NCBI RefSeq assembly: GCF_032854445.1
Contig: NC_088301.1
Span: forward strand, 1,552,001 to 1,616,000
DNA: 64,000 bases
Origin: Liolophura sinensis
Taxonomy: Eukaryota; Mollusca; Polyplacophora; Chitonida; Chitonidae
Direction of reading: 5' to 3'
In this document: positions 36,219 through 50,643 of the stretch, piece after piece
How the letters are laid out: each line of letters starts with the position of its first letter
Numbering within the stretch: the first letter of the stretch is position 1
Made by a program: the position numbers and the translations under genes
Notes under the pieces: model-generated
Seen by the model: only the letters and a program-made list of their open reading frames with translations
Databases searched by the model: none
What the model was told of the DNA's origin: nothing

Positions 36219-37590
36219 TTAGTTCTCTCAGAATGTTTAAAATATTGCTTGCACTGGTGGTTGAATATGCAGAGTTGACCTTGGGCCAAGTTGACATTGC
36301 GCGTACCTCATTGTAACCCCAGATGAACCTTCACAAATGGCCCTTCTATGAATATTTTATTGAAGCTGGATATTTTTTTTCTGTCTCTTCCTGTAATTTT
36401 GTTCATAAAAAAGGGGTTTTCTTCTCTGACTTTCTCCAGAGCCCTCAGACACCCATCCAGAATTGTCTGAAACGTCTCACTCCCTAGGGAAAAAAATGGC
36501 TGCCAACGACCTTGATAGAACCATTTCTTCACTTTCCATGGAATTGTAGAATTAAGTAGAATTACATGACAAACTTGTATTTGTTCCAGTTATTGAAACC
36601 CTTAAAGTAAGTCACAGATTTCCCATCAAAAATACATGAACATATGGAAAATGAAATTTAACCAAATGTGTCGGTATGGAAAGCCTTCATGTTAGAGCTT
36701 GCTGATTGCATTACGTAAAAGATTGATGAGCTGACAACAAGTTTTAACCCACCGACCAAGAGGCCCATTATCTTATCAGTCAGTTCAAGGCTTGACAGTT
36801 ATGAACTTTTCACTGCCATGCCAAAACTGTATGAATTATAACATTGACATCAGGGGGACATTCCAATGTGTGCAGTGCATTGCTCCCAGTGGCACTGAGG
36901 TAAATCAAGCGGTCTTGTTTGAAGTAAAAACTTTGAATGTCCTGTGATAAATGATGGACGACTTAACCTTGCTCTCAGTGATGTTTCTTTGGAAAACAAC
37001 TTCCAGCTCTCATGTAATCACACTTGAAGCTGTTGTAAAGTTTTCTTTGAAACTTGTTAGATGTTTAAAATTCTAAGGTACATTGTATTTACCAACAAAA
37101 AGAGCATTAGTTGTATTTTCCATTTCTTGATCAAAGCTAGAGCTTGTTAAAATGTTAGTGTATTGTATGTAAGAATCATACCTGTTCAAACTACATGGAA
37201 CTACAGGTTGTCATTTGTGTGAGAGTATTACATTTTGTGTTACCTGATATCCAATTAACAAAAGGCCCACTGAACTCTCTGGTAGCAGCTTAATTAAACG
37301 CTATAATTGGCCATCTTATTTAAGAGAGTTTCCTTGTAAGGTAATTCAGACAAGGTTGAAAGCTCCTGCTTTAATTAATTCGGTGTTGATGGAAGACATA
37401 AATTTTATTTTTCCATTAATAACATTCAGATGTGAAAGTTCTGTTGCTGATATCTGGTTTGACAGTGGTAAGGGAGTAGTTGCAATGGCAAGCATTAATT
37501 GGTTCCTTGGTTCCACACTTACATGTACATGAACAGGTTCACCATGCCAGATTTATAAACTAGTGGTTTCTTGTGAGCTTCAGTTTGAAA

Positions 37591-38095
37591 TACATGTACA
37601 TGTAGTATGTTACAGCACAGGTGCATTTTTTATTTTACATGTAGTACATTTGTAGAAATGAAAGAATGTGTAACCATGTTTGCAATGTTTACATGTACAT
37701 GTAGTATGTTACAGCACAGGTGCATTTTATTTTACATGTAGTACATTTGTAGAAATGAAAGAATGTGTAACCATGTTTGCAATGTTTACATGTACATGTA
37801 GTATGTTACAGCACAGGTACATTTTTTATTTTACATGTAGTACATTTGTAGAAATGAAAGAATGTGTAACCATGTTTGCAATGTTTACATGTACATGTAG
37901 TATGTTACAGCACAGGTGCATTTTTTATGTTACATGTAGTACATTTGTAGAAATGAAAGAATGTGTAACTATGTTTGCAATGTTTACATGTACATGTAGT
38001 ATGCTACAGCACAGGTGCATTTTATTTTACATGTAGTACATTTGTAGAAATGAAAGAATGTGTAACCACGTTTGCAATGTTTGCATGTACATGCA
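37591..38095. repeat. 97-99-bp minisatellite, 5 units plus partial (copy A)
   Basis: TACATGTACATGTAGTATG recurs at 37,591, 37,690, 37,787, 37,886 and 37,985. Each unit also carries GTACATTTGTAGAAATGAAA. The 118-codon plus-strand frame inside it is a by-product. Copy B has four units plus a partial. Confidence 0.95.
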
Positions 38096-41000
38096 CATAC
38101 TTTTACATGTAAAACTTGCTGTCAAAAGAGCTGTATATTATACAAGGGTCTTGAACTCTGTAAGATGTTTTTAATTCCTTATAAAGTATTGATACAGCAC
38201 ACATTTACATGAAGTTTGCTGTTGAGTGTAGGTAGCTGAATTTGATCGTTCAAAATTGTAAATGACAAGACAATTACTAGTCGTGCCAGGTTTTAGTCTG
38301 CATGCACCTACAGGTTAAGTTATGCAAGATTTCATTATGAGAGGGAAATATTGTTTCGGCTGGTTTAATAGTGTGGTTTGTGAGAGATGTACAAACATTG
38401 ACGTAGGATCTGTCATGTTATGATCTGTGTCTGAGCCCTTCACGGGTCTTTATCAGACAATCTGACACGAAGGATCTACATTGTGTTTTTTTAACCACCA
38501 GTTTTTCTGTTGTTTAAGTGCAATTTGTCAATTTTAGCTCCTGTTATTAAAATGGTAACACATGGTCATGTTTTCTTGGACAATGCCATCACACAAGTTG
38601 TCGATAGTCCTGCTTTTTTATGAGCTCGTATAACTGTAATGGTTTATTTTCCCCAAACAGTAATTATGTTGTAAAAGATCCAGCAGTGTTAGGGTGATCT
38701 GGATTGTCTCGGGTGTCTAACTGTGGAAGAACTACACTGGCCGAATGCGGCTACCCAGATGTAATCAGGCTGGAGTAACTTTTAGATGAAGCTGTTTTTT
38801 ATGCCACTCTGCATTGGTTGTTTTTGTAAGTCAGGGAACACTATAGCGTAAGCTTCTGTGTGTTAATGACTGTGCTGGTTTGTATCCTGTGTGGACGGGT
38901 GTTACAAGTGACTCGTCAGGGAAGGAAGAAGCTGTAACCGTTAATTGGACATGTCAGGAAAGCTATCAGGTAAATTAGACAGAGAGTGTTGAGCTTGCCA
39001 AGGTTAGACGCTGCGATCCTAGCCAGGCCCGTTGTGTTGACTTAAGACTAGCTCCTTAGGCTGAGTCAGAACTGCAGGAAAAATGACAAGTGCTGGCCCT
39101 AGATGGGATTATTTCAGCTTGTGTCCTGGACAAAGGATAGAGAATCGCAACTCCATTATCCTTGCATGGCTGTCAGTTGTTCTGGCAGAGTGGCGCTTGT
39201 TATGTCCCTCATAATTCATTCATTTGCATGTATACACTATGGGCAAAGGAGTCCTTACTTTTGAAGTACTGGAAGTCTATGTTCTCCTAGTGTACATGTA
39301 TATCAATAAATACAGGGTGGTGCAATTAATTCGCTGTAATGTCAATTTTTAATTTTTGTATGGTATACATGTAGATCTATACAGGTAGCTCTTTGTTTTA
39401 TTCTTTTGACTTCCAACTTTAGAGTAAAATATTTTGAATAAAATGTTGAAAGATCATATAAATGATGCAAATGTCATATATTTTATATAAGATTTTGTGC
39501 TTTCATTATAGAATTACAGTAGGGATACAGGCACTTCTTGAAGAGATGAACCTTAGAAAAATGCAAGAACTACAAATAAAGCTTTAATTTCTATATAATA
39601 GCGACTGTTAGGGCATATAGTCAGATTGAACAGTGTTGTGAAATTTTGTAGTTGAAACAAATAAATTAATGAAACCTTTGCTTAAAAAAGGCAACTGTCA
39701 AACTATACAATTTGCTCTTCCTATAGGCCCCCAGTAGCAGTATATATGAACCTGTGTAAATGTGTGTGGTCAGTGTCTACTCGGTGTCCTCCTCCCAATT
39801 TGTCAGTATGCTGTAGAATACAGTGTGATATTACCAGGCAGCCTCAGTCAGAATGATGTTGTTAGATACATTCACATATGTTCTGTATTTTGTTGACACA
39901 CCTTTATGAGTCAGTAATGTAATTAGTCTGAGTAAGATCCAGGAACTATAGCCATATAATCAATAATGTTATCTTTAATAACCGGAGAAACCCACCGTCA
40001 GCAAGCTGACGCAGCATTTTGTGCACGAGTTATTACATCTAGCAAGTGTATGGGAGTACTTTGTGCATATCTTGTACATGCCACTGCAGCAGTCCTCAAA
40101 CAGCCATCAGATTCACTCTGATTAATGCTGACAAATGGCTGGAATTATCCTTGTACATATAGTGGGGACTGGTTTTTAACCCATCACTCTCACCCACAGA
40201 GCCCTATCACTGCTGGACTGATAAGGCGGACACCTGAGCACATATTACTGCTCAGCTGATTTGGAGTACAAGGGTATAGCTGGTGTGTGGTTCACAGGAT
40301 CACAGTAGCCTGGTTCAGTTGAGGGTATCATAGCAGGCAGGCAGATCTGTGGCTGTCCATTCTCGCCTGTCCCCACCAGAGAGGCCATTCTGCTGCCTGC
40401 CCACAGCAGGGATTGGCCCCCCCAAACCTCTGTTTGTTATTGGGCCACTTGACTGGGATAATAGCTTTTCCACTGGTGAGTGTGTATGCTCTCCAGTGCT
40501 GTACAGACAGGTTGATTGTCTGCAGTATGTGGGCTGGTATATACAAGCATTGTACTACTCCACCTGCAGGCTTTTCTCCGATTGAACTCTTGCTAGGAAG
40601 TTTCCCTGTTGAGCACAGCTCTGGTCCACATGTCTCAAGCTCCAGGTCCTGGCTTACATGTATGCCTGAACAGTTAGTACAGAACTAGAGCTGTGATAAT
40701 CTTCTATAGGAGACAGTATTTGTCAGATAATCAGTGAAGGAGTGTTACTCTCATTGTATAGGCGAAGCAGCTCCTATTGTGTGAACAATCCTCCCATTAT
40801 CTGGTTTGTCCTTTGACCTCAAAACTAGGTTTTTATGCCAGGTTAGTTATGTTGCTCAGTTTGAGAGGATTTAGGGAGCTGACACAGGCTGATGGGGTAA
40901 CTACTGTGAGCTGTTTAGACAGATTAGCTGGCATACTTGTATGATACTGTGAATAGTAAACACAAAATCACACAGAGTTTTCGTGAATGAGATGAACCAG

Positions 41001-41451
41001 TTAATTGTTGTAGCTCGACAGCTTAATTGCTACCGACTTGATTTCCCCCAATTAGTGGAAATATTTAGGAGTGCTTGTCACCTGTAATTTGGATACCTGG
41101 ATGTATCTGGTGAAGAACAGGTATGTTGGACACCATTCTTCATTGGACCTTTGTCTTGGTTGATCATCAGCCTTTACATTGATGTGGTTGAAGTTTCTAA
41201 GGCTTCTGTCAAAGGAGATTCTCCTTTGTTGATGTTTTCAGGTTAGTGAGTACTTCAGAGAAACAGAATGTTCTGGTTGAGCTGCCTTGAATGACTTTTG
41301 TCTCAATTAATGATGGCATGAGACACTGAGTGAAGTTTGATACAGATAAGATCTGTCTTGTCCCATGCTGTATACGAATGGTGTTTGTTATAGAATCTGT
41401 CTAATTGTTCCATGCCCATGACTAATGAAGTGTGTTCTCTTATCTTCTTAG

Positions 41452-41690
41452 GATAACTGCCACCCCTGGGGACCTGCATCTTGAGGAGCTGCCCCTGTGT
41501 GTCAGGATCAATGTAGCCTGTGGGTAACAACTTCACCTGAACTGGGAGAGTCCGGAGGTTGTAAAAGCCCACAGAATGGCTTTCAGGTGGGACAGGAGCG
41601 TGAGGTTTAGCTGCTTCACCTGTCTCCTGGAACTGATCATTTCCTTGTTACTCATCACCACAGACAGCCCAGCTTTGGCAGAGAAGACAT
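41452..41690 (+). CDS. First coding exon, signal peptide of an unidentified secreted or membrane protein (copy A)
   Basis: The exon is bounded by a pyrimidine-rich acceptor (TATCTTCTTAG) with a branch-point-like ACTAATG about 30 bases upstream, and by a donor CAT/GTAAGT at 41,691. About 124 bases of 5' untranslated sequence precede the ATG at 41,576, which has a strong start context (A at -3, G at +4). Coding runs 115 bases, 38 codons plus one nucleotide (phase 1). The peptide has a basic start (MAFRWDRSVRF), a hydrophobic core (CLLELIISLLLI) and an ALA cleavage motif before EKT, a textbook signal peptide. A tiny ATG-TAG upstream frame occurs in the leader. Against copy B, residue 9 is V instead of M and the leader has small indels. 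The mature protein lies in later exons, so function cannot be named. Confidence 0.75.
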
Positions 41691-41968
41691 GTAAGTATAC
41701 TATAACACCGTTCTGCTGAGGAGTTCAGTCTGATGTGTAACAAATAGAGAAGTTGTGCTTTTAGAACCATATTTATACATTCTTCCACTTGGAACTTACA
41801 CATAGTAAAAACAGTTGATTTCAGACAGGTTTTACATCAAAAGGCTCATTGAAGTGAAATATTCTTGATAATGGTTGAAAAAAAATGTATGGTACACATG
41901 TACTTTGCATGAACTGTACATTACTTAAACTGTCTTTTTTAAGTTACATGTTTTGTATACATATGTTT

Positions 41969-42168
41969 NNNNNNNNNNNNNNNNNNNNNNNNNNNNNNNN
42001 NNNNNNNNNNNNNNNNNNNNNNNNNNNNNNNNNNNNNNNNNNNNNNNNNNNNNNNNNNNNNNNNNNNNNNNNNNNNNNNNNNNNNNNNNNNNNNNNNNNN
42101 NNNNNNNNNNNNNNNNNNNNNNNNNNNNNNNNNNNNNNNNNNNNNNNNNNNNNNNNNNNNNNNNNNNN
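41969..42168. other. Assembly gap, 200 N, between the two large copies
   Basis: A 200-N placeholder. Copy A ends at its left edge and copy B begins at its right edge. Confidence 0.98.
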
Positions 42169-42464
42169 AATATGTAGTAGGAGGTCTGCAGTGAAGAGGC
42201 TTTTGTCTTAAAGATGACAACTACATGTAAGGCTATTGTGATGTGGTTGCTAGGTTTGTTTTGAATGCCAACACTCATTGATTGGCTGACGGATGAAATA
42301 TTGGCTCCCAAGTTACAGCTGATGGGAGTGTTGAGCAGACTTGTGTGTGGAAGATAATTTCTATAAAGTAAATTAAACCCCAATTACAGTTAGCGCTGTA
42401 AGAATACTTAATGAATGCATTGTGCTACTTAGGTCTTCATTTTTATTTCCTTTATCTGATTGGT

Positions 42465-42630
42465 CTTTTATGCCTTACTCAAGGATGTTTCACTTTAATA
42501 TGGTGGGAGGAAACCTGCAGGGCCTGAGGAACACCATAACAATTCACAGGTTGTAGGAAGACCTTGCCATATGTGATATGAGAGGAAGTCAGCATGAGCT
42601 CCTGAGTCATAGTGCTGTATTAGCACGTTA
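42465..42630 (-). mobile_element. SINE with internal deletion, copy B
   Basis: Counterpart of 25,930-26,100, with the same internal deletion and order of blocks. Confidence 0.65.
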
Positions 42631-44751
42631 AAGAGTTAGCCGTAAAGGCCCCCTCACACTGTTTAGATAAATACAGGCAGATACTATACCTTTGGTGCAA
42701 TTTCCATTGGGCATCAAAATTAAGCTATCCATATTTGACACAAAAAAAGCACCAGGAAGTAACTGTATGTGGGCAAATGAGATAGGGTTGGACCATTTGA
42801 AGCAATTAATAAACCAAGGTGGCCCCATATTTACATGTACAGCTCTGGAAGGATTGCATGAACATGAAATTTATGAATTGGGGTGCACGTGCCTGAATAA
42901 ATATGAGCTGGAGTGTGTTGAATCTCTCTGGGACTTGGGCACATTAGAGAGTATGACTGTATTAGTAATGATCATCAGGCAGCCCAGATGGTTAGGGACT
43001 CAGGCAGCCCATACGGTTAGGGGACTCTCACTTCTCCTGAATGTCCATGGTGACAAATCTTATTTCCCTCGGTTGAATTTAATGTGTAAAGAGAGTGTTT
43101 GTGTTCATGTGTTTGCAAGTGTGCATGCATATCTGTGTGTTCTTCCATACAAACGCACAATTTGCTAATTGTTATTCTTTTGAAGAAGGTTGAAGAATTA
43201 CAACAATTGCATAGTGAGCAAGATATGCTAGAATAGTTGGTCTTCGTCATGGTGGAATATTTCATAATGGAAGGTCTAAATTTGCACTTAAACTATCCAA
43301 CGTGTCCACTGCTCAGGCAATGTCAGTCGGCTTCGATTTGGTGTTGCTGATCATTCCCATAACTGATGTCTTTTTTAAGAAGTCATCCTTAAGGCATTTC
43401 TAGATCTTGGGATGAGAATTTGCATAATGTCATTAAAAATGTGATTTGTCACTGTCACTGAGTTTGAATTAACTGATGATTATCAAAACCTTACACTCTT
43501 TGCCCATATGGCCTTGGATGGAGCTGATACAATACTCTTCTGCCTCTGACGCTTTAGCGATTATATTTCTGCCCTGACCGCGTGGTGTAATTGTATCAGA
43601 GCTCTGTCTCTTAAACCACTTTGTAATGAAGACTCAGATTCAGTTGTTTGTAATAGGAGATGTTTGGTTTAAATCTATTAAAATTAAATTGATTATCTTT
43701 GAATTCAGTTAATTTGACTGATCTGTGAAATTTCCATTGTTCCTAAAAAGAATTTAATCTATGTTTAATTTACATACAATTTGCATGTACAATCTCTGGA
43801 AAGTTTACACGGGACTTCAGTGATGACATTTGTGTAAAAAGAAGCAAAAATGTCCTGTTTTAAACATTGTCATATTCAGCGGTTTCAGACGGGCATAGTT
43901 TTCCCTTGATAGGCAACTAAGAATTGTCCTACAGAAGCCATTGATGCTTCTCTGCTGTGTATTAACATTAAACTGAATACAGATTTGCCCCTGCCAGTGC
44001 CAAGAATGGGAAATGAGTGTGGAAGTTTGAATACAGTTGAATAGTTGAATAATTTCTGAAGATAATTTTTACATCTCAAATATTAAAAGTTGGTAGTTCC
44101 AGGCTATACACTGTACATGTATCTTTAGCAATTGTAACAAAAGGGAATAGACATACAGGCATACAGGACCATGCTGCATGTAATATTCATTGTTCATCCA
44201 CATCATTTCCAGTTACATGTACATTTTACCAGTTTTGGGTTTTATAACCTTGTCTCCATGAAGAACCTAAAAATTCGGTAAACCGAATGGTCTATATTTA
44301 TATGTCACCACTCTAAAGGTATGCTAAGTGTCTTCCTGAATGATTTCTGGTGTCTCTAACACGGCGACTTTTGAGAGGGAGGATTTCCGGTACATGATGT
44401 ATATTTAGTTGGAGGATGGACTGTGGTTTCCTGAGTGCTCATATGATGATGACAGTGACCAGAAGCTGCCTGGTGCTGTTGTCAGGTGCATGGTCATGTG
44501 TATGGCTATTAATACATCAGGTTATGAGAATTGAGCATGTAGGTGTTGTGTGTTGATCATCTAGGACAGATCTGGTGTCAGGCGAACAACACTGACATGT
44601 AACACTGACACTTTTCTCAAAACCTGCACTACAGTAACATATACATGTACATATATGGACAGGATGTTACACATGGAATACATTGTTCAACATTGTACAT
44701 GTAACAAAAACATATACACCTACATGTATGTAGATGAATAGGCCTGCTCTG

Positions 44752-45276
44752 AATTACCTCCCTTCTTACCCAACAGCAGCTATGACGTAATGCAAGACTT
44801 TTTTTGAGGAGTGAAACCATGAGAAGTGGGACCTCGCGTCTTAAAATACGCAATATGTAGGTTATGTCATAACAGAGACAAATATTTTCATGCATCAAAA
44901 TTTAAAAAAAAAAAATAAATAAATATGATATCCGCCGTTGAGAGTCGACGATTTCACAATGTTTTTAAAAAAGACAAAGTCCATGTTTTTCCCCTTTAAA
45001 CAGTCGACGATGCTGTCTATAGTATTTCATTAGTTTCAGGATTTTAAAATTACCTCCAAATTGACTTTAAAAAATACATGACATTTTCCTAGGCTTTCCA
45101 ACTAAGTTTACAGAATTAAAATGTGTCATAAAGCCAGGTCTGATGGTGCGACAGGCTTATCCTGCTTCAACTCCGAAACATGTCATTGGTAAGATAATAC
45201 TGAGGTCCCACCTAACCACAGGTTACTCCCAAAAACCCACCTTTTAAACGGGAGAGTGACCTCAAGGGAGGTAATT
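44752..45276. mobile_element. TIR element, copy B (525 bp)
   Basis: The same AATTACCTCCCTT termini as at 28.2 kb (44,752-44,764 and 45,264-45,276). The interior holds about 82 extra bases near 44,795-44,880 (TTTTTGAGGAGTGAAACCAT onward) that copy A lacks, so this is probably the more complete version. Confidence 0.5.
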
Positions 45277-48200
45277 TAGTGCAGCACTATACTATGAAGA
45301 TGGTGATAGTGTTTTATCCTTTATAAATGCATCATACCTGCATGAACAGCATGAGTATTGGTACTGCTGAACTATTGTGTACAGTGTATGTACATGCATG
45401 GGTACTGAAACCTCAGGTTGTTTCCAGAACACTTCATGTTTTATACTTTGGGGCAGCAGTTGAACTGGTGAAATAGGTCTTCTCATCTAGTTTCCAATAT
45501 ATTACTACACAGGATTTTGGTAGGGTAGATATAAAATTGTACTTCATAGGTCACAGTGTGTACACAAAATCCTCAACAAATTCGACCATAGACACGTTAC
45601 ATGTTTTGACATATTAGAGGAATGTTTAAAATACATGTATTTGATCTGGACATGTTATCTGTGATTTCTGTGAAGGTCAGATGTACGCCTACATAGATTT
45701 AGACAGAATTTGAAATCAGGGTGTCTTATTTCCAATTTTCTCCTGTTTTCCCTATCTCTCCCATGTCAAGTATGGGAAGTATGTTTTTGTCTTTAGTATT
45801 GTTTAAACTATGTTTTCAAATTGCATCTAAAGTCATACATGTAGTTAACTGGTTGGATTTGTTGAGGTTTAAGGGTGTCATAAATAAACCATAATGTACA
45901 AATGTATATAAGTATGCAACATATGGGAAAACAACCTGGCTAAAGTTTCCCTGAGGTGGAAATCAATCATTACTGATTACAGTACCAAGTAAATACAAAT
46001 TAAATAGGAATGTTAACTGCTTTGCTGCATTATCAGTTCTTCACCAGGACGTTGTTCTTGTACCCTGACTGTGAAATAGTTTTTCCTTGAACCATGGAGC
46101 GAACTGAAATGATGTGCCAGAAGACAAATGTTACCTGATTTGTAGTTCCTGCCACTTGATCAGTGTTAATGGAAGCTTGTACCAGTTGTGACATTAACTC
46201 GCTATTGATGTCCTTTATCGTTTAGATAACCAATAATTGGGCAATATCCAGGAGTGGTATGGCGGGCCTTGTGTTCACAGATTCAAAGGGCAGATTGTCT
46301 GCCAATGATATGTGGTGTATATGATATATCAGCCGCACTCAGTTGTGGGATCCTATCAGATTACATTCACCCCATGATTGTGAATCTGTTGATGTGAACC
46401 CTGACTGGCAGTGATTGAGTGTCAGGTCAGGTCTCTGATCTTAGCCAACATTCCACTCAGCTCAGCTAGTCATTGATGCCCCAAGGGGTGGGTGGCTTTT
46501 TGCCTCTGGATCTGCAGTTAACTGGTACTTATATACACCTGATCTCTGAGGGTATACTGGACAATGATCACCTTGGGGGATGGATAAAAATCGGAGGTGA
46601 AGTGTTTCAGGCTGCGGAGGGTATACACTGTACTTGTCCCTGTATTGACATGTAGATGTACAGTACATGCAAGCTAAAGGGACCTTAGGCATGTTTATGT
46701 ATTCCAGACTGATCAACACTACATGTATATAGAATCTGACCTTTACAGTGATTCTCCTGGACATGTGATATAAAACACATATGGTACAGTATGTATGTGT
46801 ATGTGATGGAAGCTCTCTAATGTTTCTCATCCTGATTTGCTATTGTCATTTCCAACATTTGAAGTCACAGTTAAAAATTGTTGTACAGCTTAGTAAGACA
46901 GGGCCGTCTTTTACAAAACTTGTAAATCAATTTTTCATAACTTTTCTCGAGAATGATGACGCTTTATGGCACTATAACCTAGACAATGTCTTTCATCATT
47001 GACAATGATGATCCTCACGCCCAAGAATATGTTTACTGGTAGATCATTACTATTAACATACATGTACATGTATACACACATGCCTCTATTCTGTGAGGAA
47101 CTCGTTCTTAGAACAATAATCGTAGATTTGCTAATTAAGGCTGCGGCATTCTGAATGTTGTCTTGCATGCCGACTTTCAGCGTGACACAAATACTTAAGA
47201 TTGTACATGTCTTTACATGTTGTCTTTTACGCCGACTTTCAGCGCGACACAAGATTGTACGTCTTTACGTGTACTCTGTATGGACCTAAAATCCAATAAT
47301 CAGATTTTTTGTACTTCTGAATTTTGTCAAGTTCAGGAAGGTTTGCTGTGTGTGTGCATCAGGATTTGAGTTATTTTCATCTTGAAACAAGTGTGATGTG
47401 TTCAGTGTTGTGAGGTCGATGTTACAGGTTATCTGGCTGTGTGTTCTTTACTGCAATGTGATGCGTCTTACTCAACTGTGTGCTGGTGTAAACATGAAAA
47501 CTGTGACAATTAGAAGTTGTATCAACCTTCAATGTGAACCTAATCTTGACCTGACCCTGATAGATGAATGGGAGGATTGCATGAGGTTACTAGTTGTCTA
47601 ATGTGCCTGTGTCGGTCTGAGTCAGGGAGGGGACACCAGTCTATATGTAATGTTGGTGTCTGCTTCATCAGTAGTTCAGGATTTGGTGTCATAGTTACAA
47701 GCTGGGTTTGGTTTACATGTTCATTGCAGTGGTACACCTACATGTACATCTGTGTCAGCGTGAGGCCGTTGAATTACATGTACAGACAATTTAATATGTA
47801 TTATGGGTAGCGTACATGTACGTTATTGGTGGACTGTTTCACTTGTACTGTACATCTTTTTCAAGTGGTATCACAAAATACTGCAACAAAACCCACAGGT
47901 GCATGTGTGTGTTATCCTGTGGAACATGTAGGGCTATGCAGCCTCCAGGAAGTGGTTTGGAGAATTGTCATGTGCTATGTGATTTATGGAGGAAAACAGT
48001 TGACCTTGGGGTGTGCTGTGGCGTTCCCCTTACATTGTGTACTTGTGGCTTGTACATGTATACTCATGGCCCAGCTTGTTCTGTGTGTGAGCAGAGGCCA
48101 GTGGTCTGCTGGGGAGAGTAGTGGAGAGTGACCAGGTACATGTGTGGCCAGGATTATCCACAGCTGTATGTAAAGGTGTTTTCTCTGATAAACAGGAGAT

Positions 48201-48899
48201 ATTTTCTGTCCCAGCATCTTAATCACATGGACAGGAGACCAATCAGTGAGCTTAGCACAAAGTTTACCTGTACATGTATTCAGTGGAAAACTCAGCTTGT
48301 GAAGGAGTGTTTCTTTTGTCTAAATGACAATCATTTAGATTGAGTAAATTGTAAATCAGTTTTTTGTCAAACTGTTGATCAGCTTTGGTGGCCTAGGTAA
48401 AGCCCTTTGACAAGATGGGTCACAAACATGTGAATAGATGGGTATTTATAAGCTTGGCCATGTTTGTCACTCAGATTTGTGCTTTATTTGGAATTTTAGT
48501 GTTAGAGCGAAATGTTACATCATTACCTATGCATGTACAACCACGTGTGTGCTGTTCCCTGTATCATCTAGTCTGTTAAAACATGGGTCTCTTCACAATT
48601 CCTTAGCTGCCACCAGCTCTGCCTTTTAACATATGGGTCGTTTGCTCAACAAGGTTCCCGAGTGCAACATAAAATTGATTTTTTGCAGGATATATTAGCT
48701 CCTTTCTCTTGTTTTAATATCTGTTGATCCTGTGGAAAGTGGAACAATTCTGCGAAGGGAATTTTTTTTCGTCATTCAGTGAATATCTGATCATTGTTCT
48801 GCTGTCTGGTGATCATACATGGAGGTAATGTTATGTATAGTACCTGGTGCATTTAACAGTTTTATTCATTAATATACATGTACCATATAAATTGTATTC

Positions 48900-49013
48900 T
48901 GCCAGCAACCTGCGAATGGTCGTGGGTTTCCCCCGGGCTATGCTCGGTTTCCTCCCATAATGCTGGCCACCGTCGTATAAGTCAAATATTCTTGAGTACG
49001 GCGTAAAACACCA
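48900..49013 (+). mobile_element. SINE 3' domain, copy B
   Basis: Counterpart of 32,288-32,402 with a CCCCCGGG instead of CCCCTGGG difference. Confidence 0.88.
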
Positions 49014-50217
49014 CTGTATATGGAATGTCAATTCCTGCTATAGGCAGAGACTACCGTAACAGACTGAAATTTTCTATTGATCAGTTATATTAAAAGAACA
49101 GAATTTTGTGAAAGGAAAATATACTTTAATGATTTTTACAAAATTGCTGTTTTCTGTATAGTTTTCTGGCACCAAAACTGAAAAGTTGTCTATAATCATT
49201 TGAAGGATTGCTACTATATAGGCTACACATGTCCATGGCTGTGCTGTATACATGTGGGCCTCAGTGGAGTGCATGGCCAGTTGCCAGGGTTAGATCCACT
49301 TAATTATGTAGGGTACAGAATCACTCCACGTTTGATTGGTGGAGATGTACGTTTTATTGGTAGTGATCACCGTAATCAATATCATCTGGTCATTCCTGAT
49401 TTGATTATTACAGTGTTATTTTTGTCCCTTGACACTGTACACCTCAGGTTTATCTTAGTTGATTATTCACGTGTTAGGCCACTAATTGCATGTGTCTCTC
49501 ATGATGTCAGCTTATTGGTTAGATTATAACAATTGTGATTCGTCTGGTCAGCCAGTTGGCTTTTATAGCCAGTAATGTTTGTCTATGATAACAAGCCTGA
49601 GGTAAGATGGATCGCCTTCATTAGCCATTCCTGTAGTAGTTTTCAGTTCGGGAACAAATCCGTTTCACAACCTGTCTGAATATTCTCTGAAGAATTATCA
49701 ATCCATTTTTTCTGACAAGAAAAGCCAGCATGTAAAACTTTCCTGGACAAAGCTTTGCCCCAGAGGATTTCGTTGGTGCCATTCATTTTGGTGTCGTGAA
49801 TGAGGCTGTAACTCTCCTGTTTGGGGATTTGATAAGTGAGTTAGAATCAGTCATTTTCCATCCTAAGCCTCTGATTGATTCATATTTGATCTTCAGGTGA
49901 TGAAAACCATAATGGTTTAAGCTGATTGTGATGTGTTTCTGGTCAGTGGTGCAAGTCAGGCAGAAAATTGAATCCTGGGAGAGGGCATAGAAGTGTAAAG
50001 TATGGTTTATGACTCAATTAGGGATCCTCCAACATTTGTTATTATGCATGTACATGTATATACAAATAATGAAAGCGAATGATTCCCCAGACAGAGGTTC
50101 ACACCTTTCAAAATAAGTAAATGAACAAAGGGTGTACATGGAACACGTACAAGAAGATGGGTTTCTTGTAAACTTAAATGAGGTGTTGCACCTGTGCATT
50201 CTTTTAACAACTTCCAA

Positions 50218-50315
50218 CATGGTTACATGTATTCCAGCATGGTTACATGTATTCCAGCATGGTTACATATATTCCAGCATGGTTACATATATTCCAGCAT
50301 GGTTACATGTATTCA
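50218..50315. repeat. 20-bp minisatellite, 5 units (copy B)
   Basis: Same unit as in copy A (CATGGTTACATGTATTCCAG), one unit shorter. Confidence 0.95.
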
Positions 50316-50450
50316 CACTGATCCAGAGCAGAAATAAGGAATGTGAATTTTTTCATATGAATATTGCATGTAAATTATTGGGAATGGAAAAGTAACATAC
50401 ACTTTAGTTTATAATATTATTAATAACTTTGTTTCAAGAGGGTAGCATTT

Positions 50451-50643
50451 AGATATATTCATTAGATATATAAGATATATTCATTAGATATATAAGATAT
50501 ATTCATTAGATATATAAGATATATTCATTAGATACATAAGATATATTCATTAGATACATAAGATATATTCATTAGATATATAAGATATATTCATTAGATA
50601 CATAAGATATATTCATTAGATACATAAGATATATTCATTAGAG
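50451..50643. repeat. 22-bp minisatellite, 9 units (copy B)
   Basis: Same unit number and the same order of TATA/CATA variants as in copy A. Confidence 0.95.

Larger units (their letters stand above)
25637..41968. repeat. Large duplicated block, copy A (16,332 bp)
   Basis: It starts AATATGTAGTAGGAGGTCTG and ends TGTATACATATGTTT at the gap. It is collinear and nearly identical with 42,169-57,935. Within 31,200-31,700 I count two substitutions against copy B. Outside the repeats and the 41.5-kb exon listed separately, it is AT-rich intron-like DNA with no recognised coding sequence. Compared with copy B it has more units in three minisatellites and an ~82-bp shorter TIR element at 28.2 kb. See the findings for why this is probably the second haplotype of one locus. 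Confidence 0.97.

Noticed and set aside
37680-38036. 118-codon plus-strand frame with cysteine-rich repeats
   Set aside because: It lies entirely in the 97-99-bp minisatellite and is not kept in the second copy.
41847-41870. Short SINE tail (GAAGTGAAATATTCTTGATA), also near 57,820
   Set aside because: Only about 20 bases match, too short to call an insertion.
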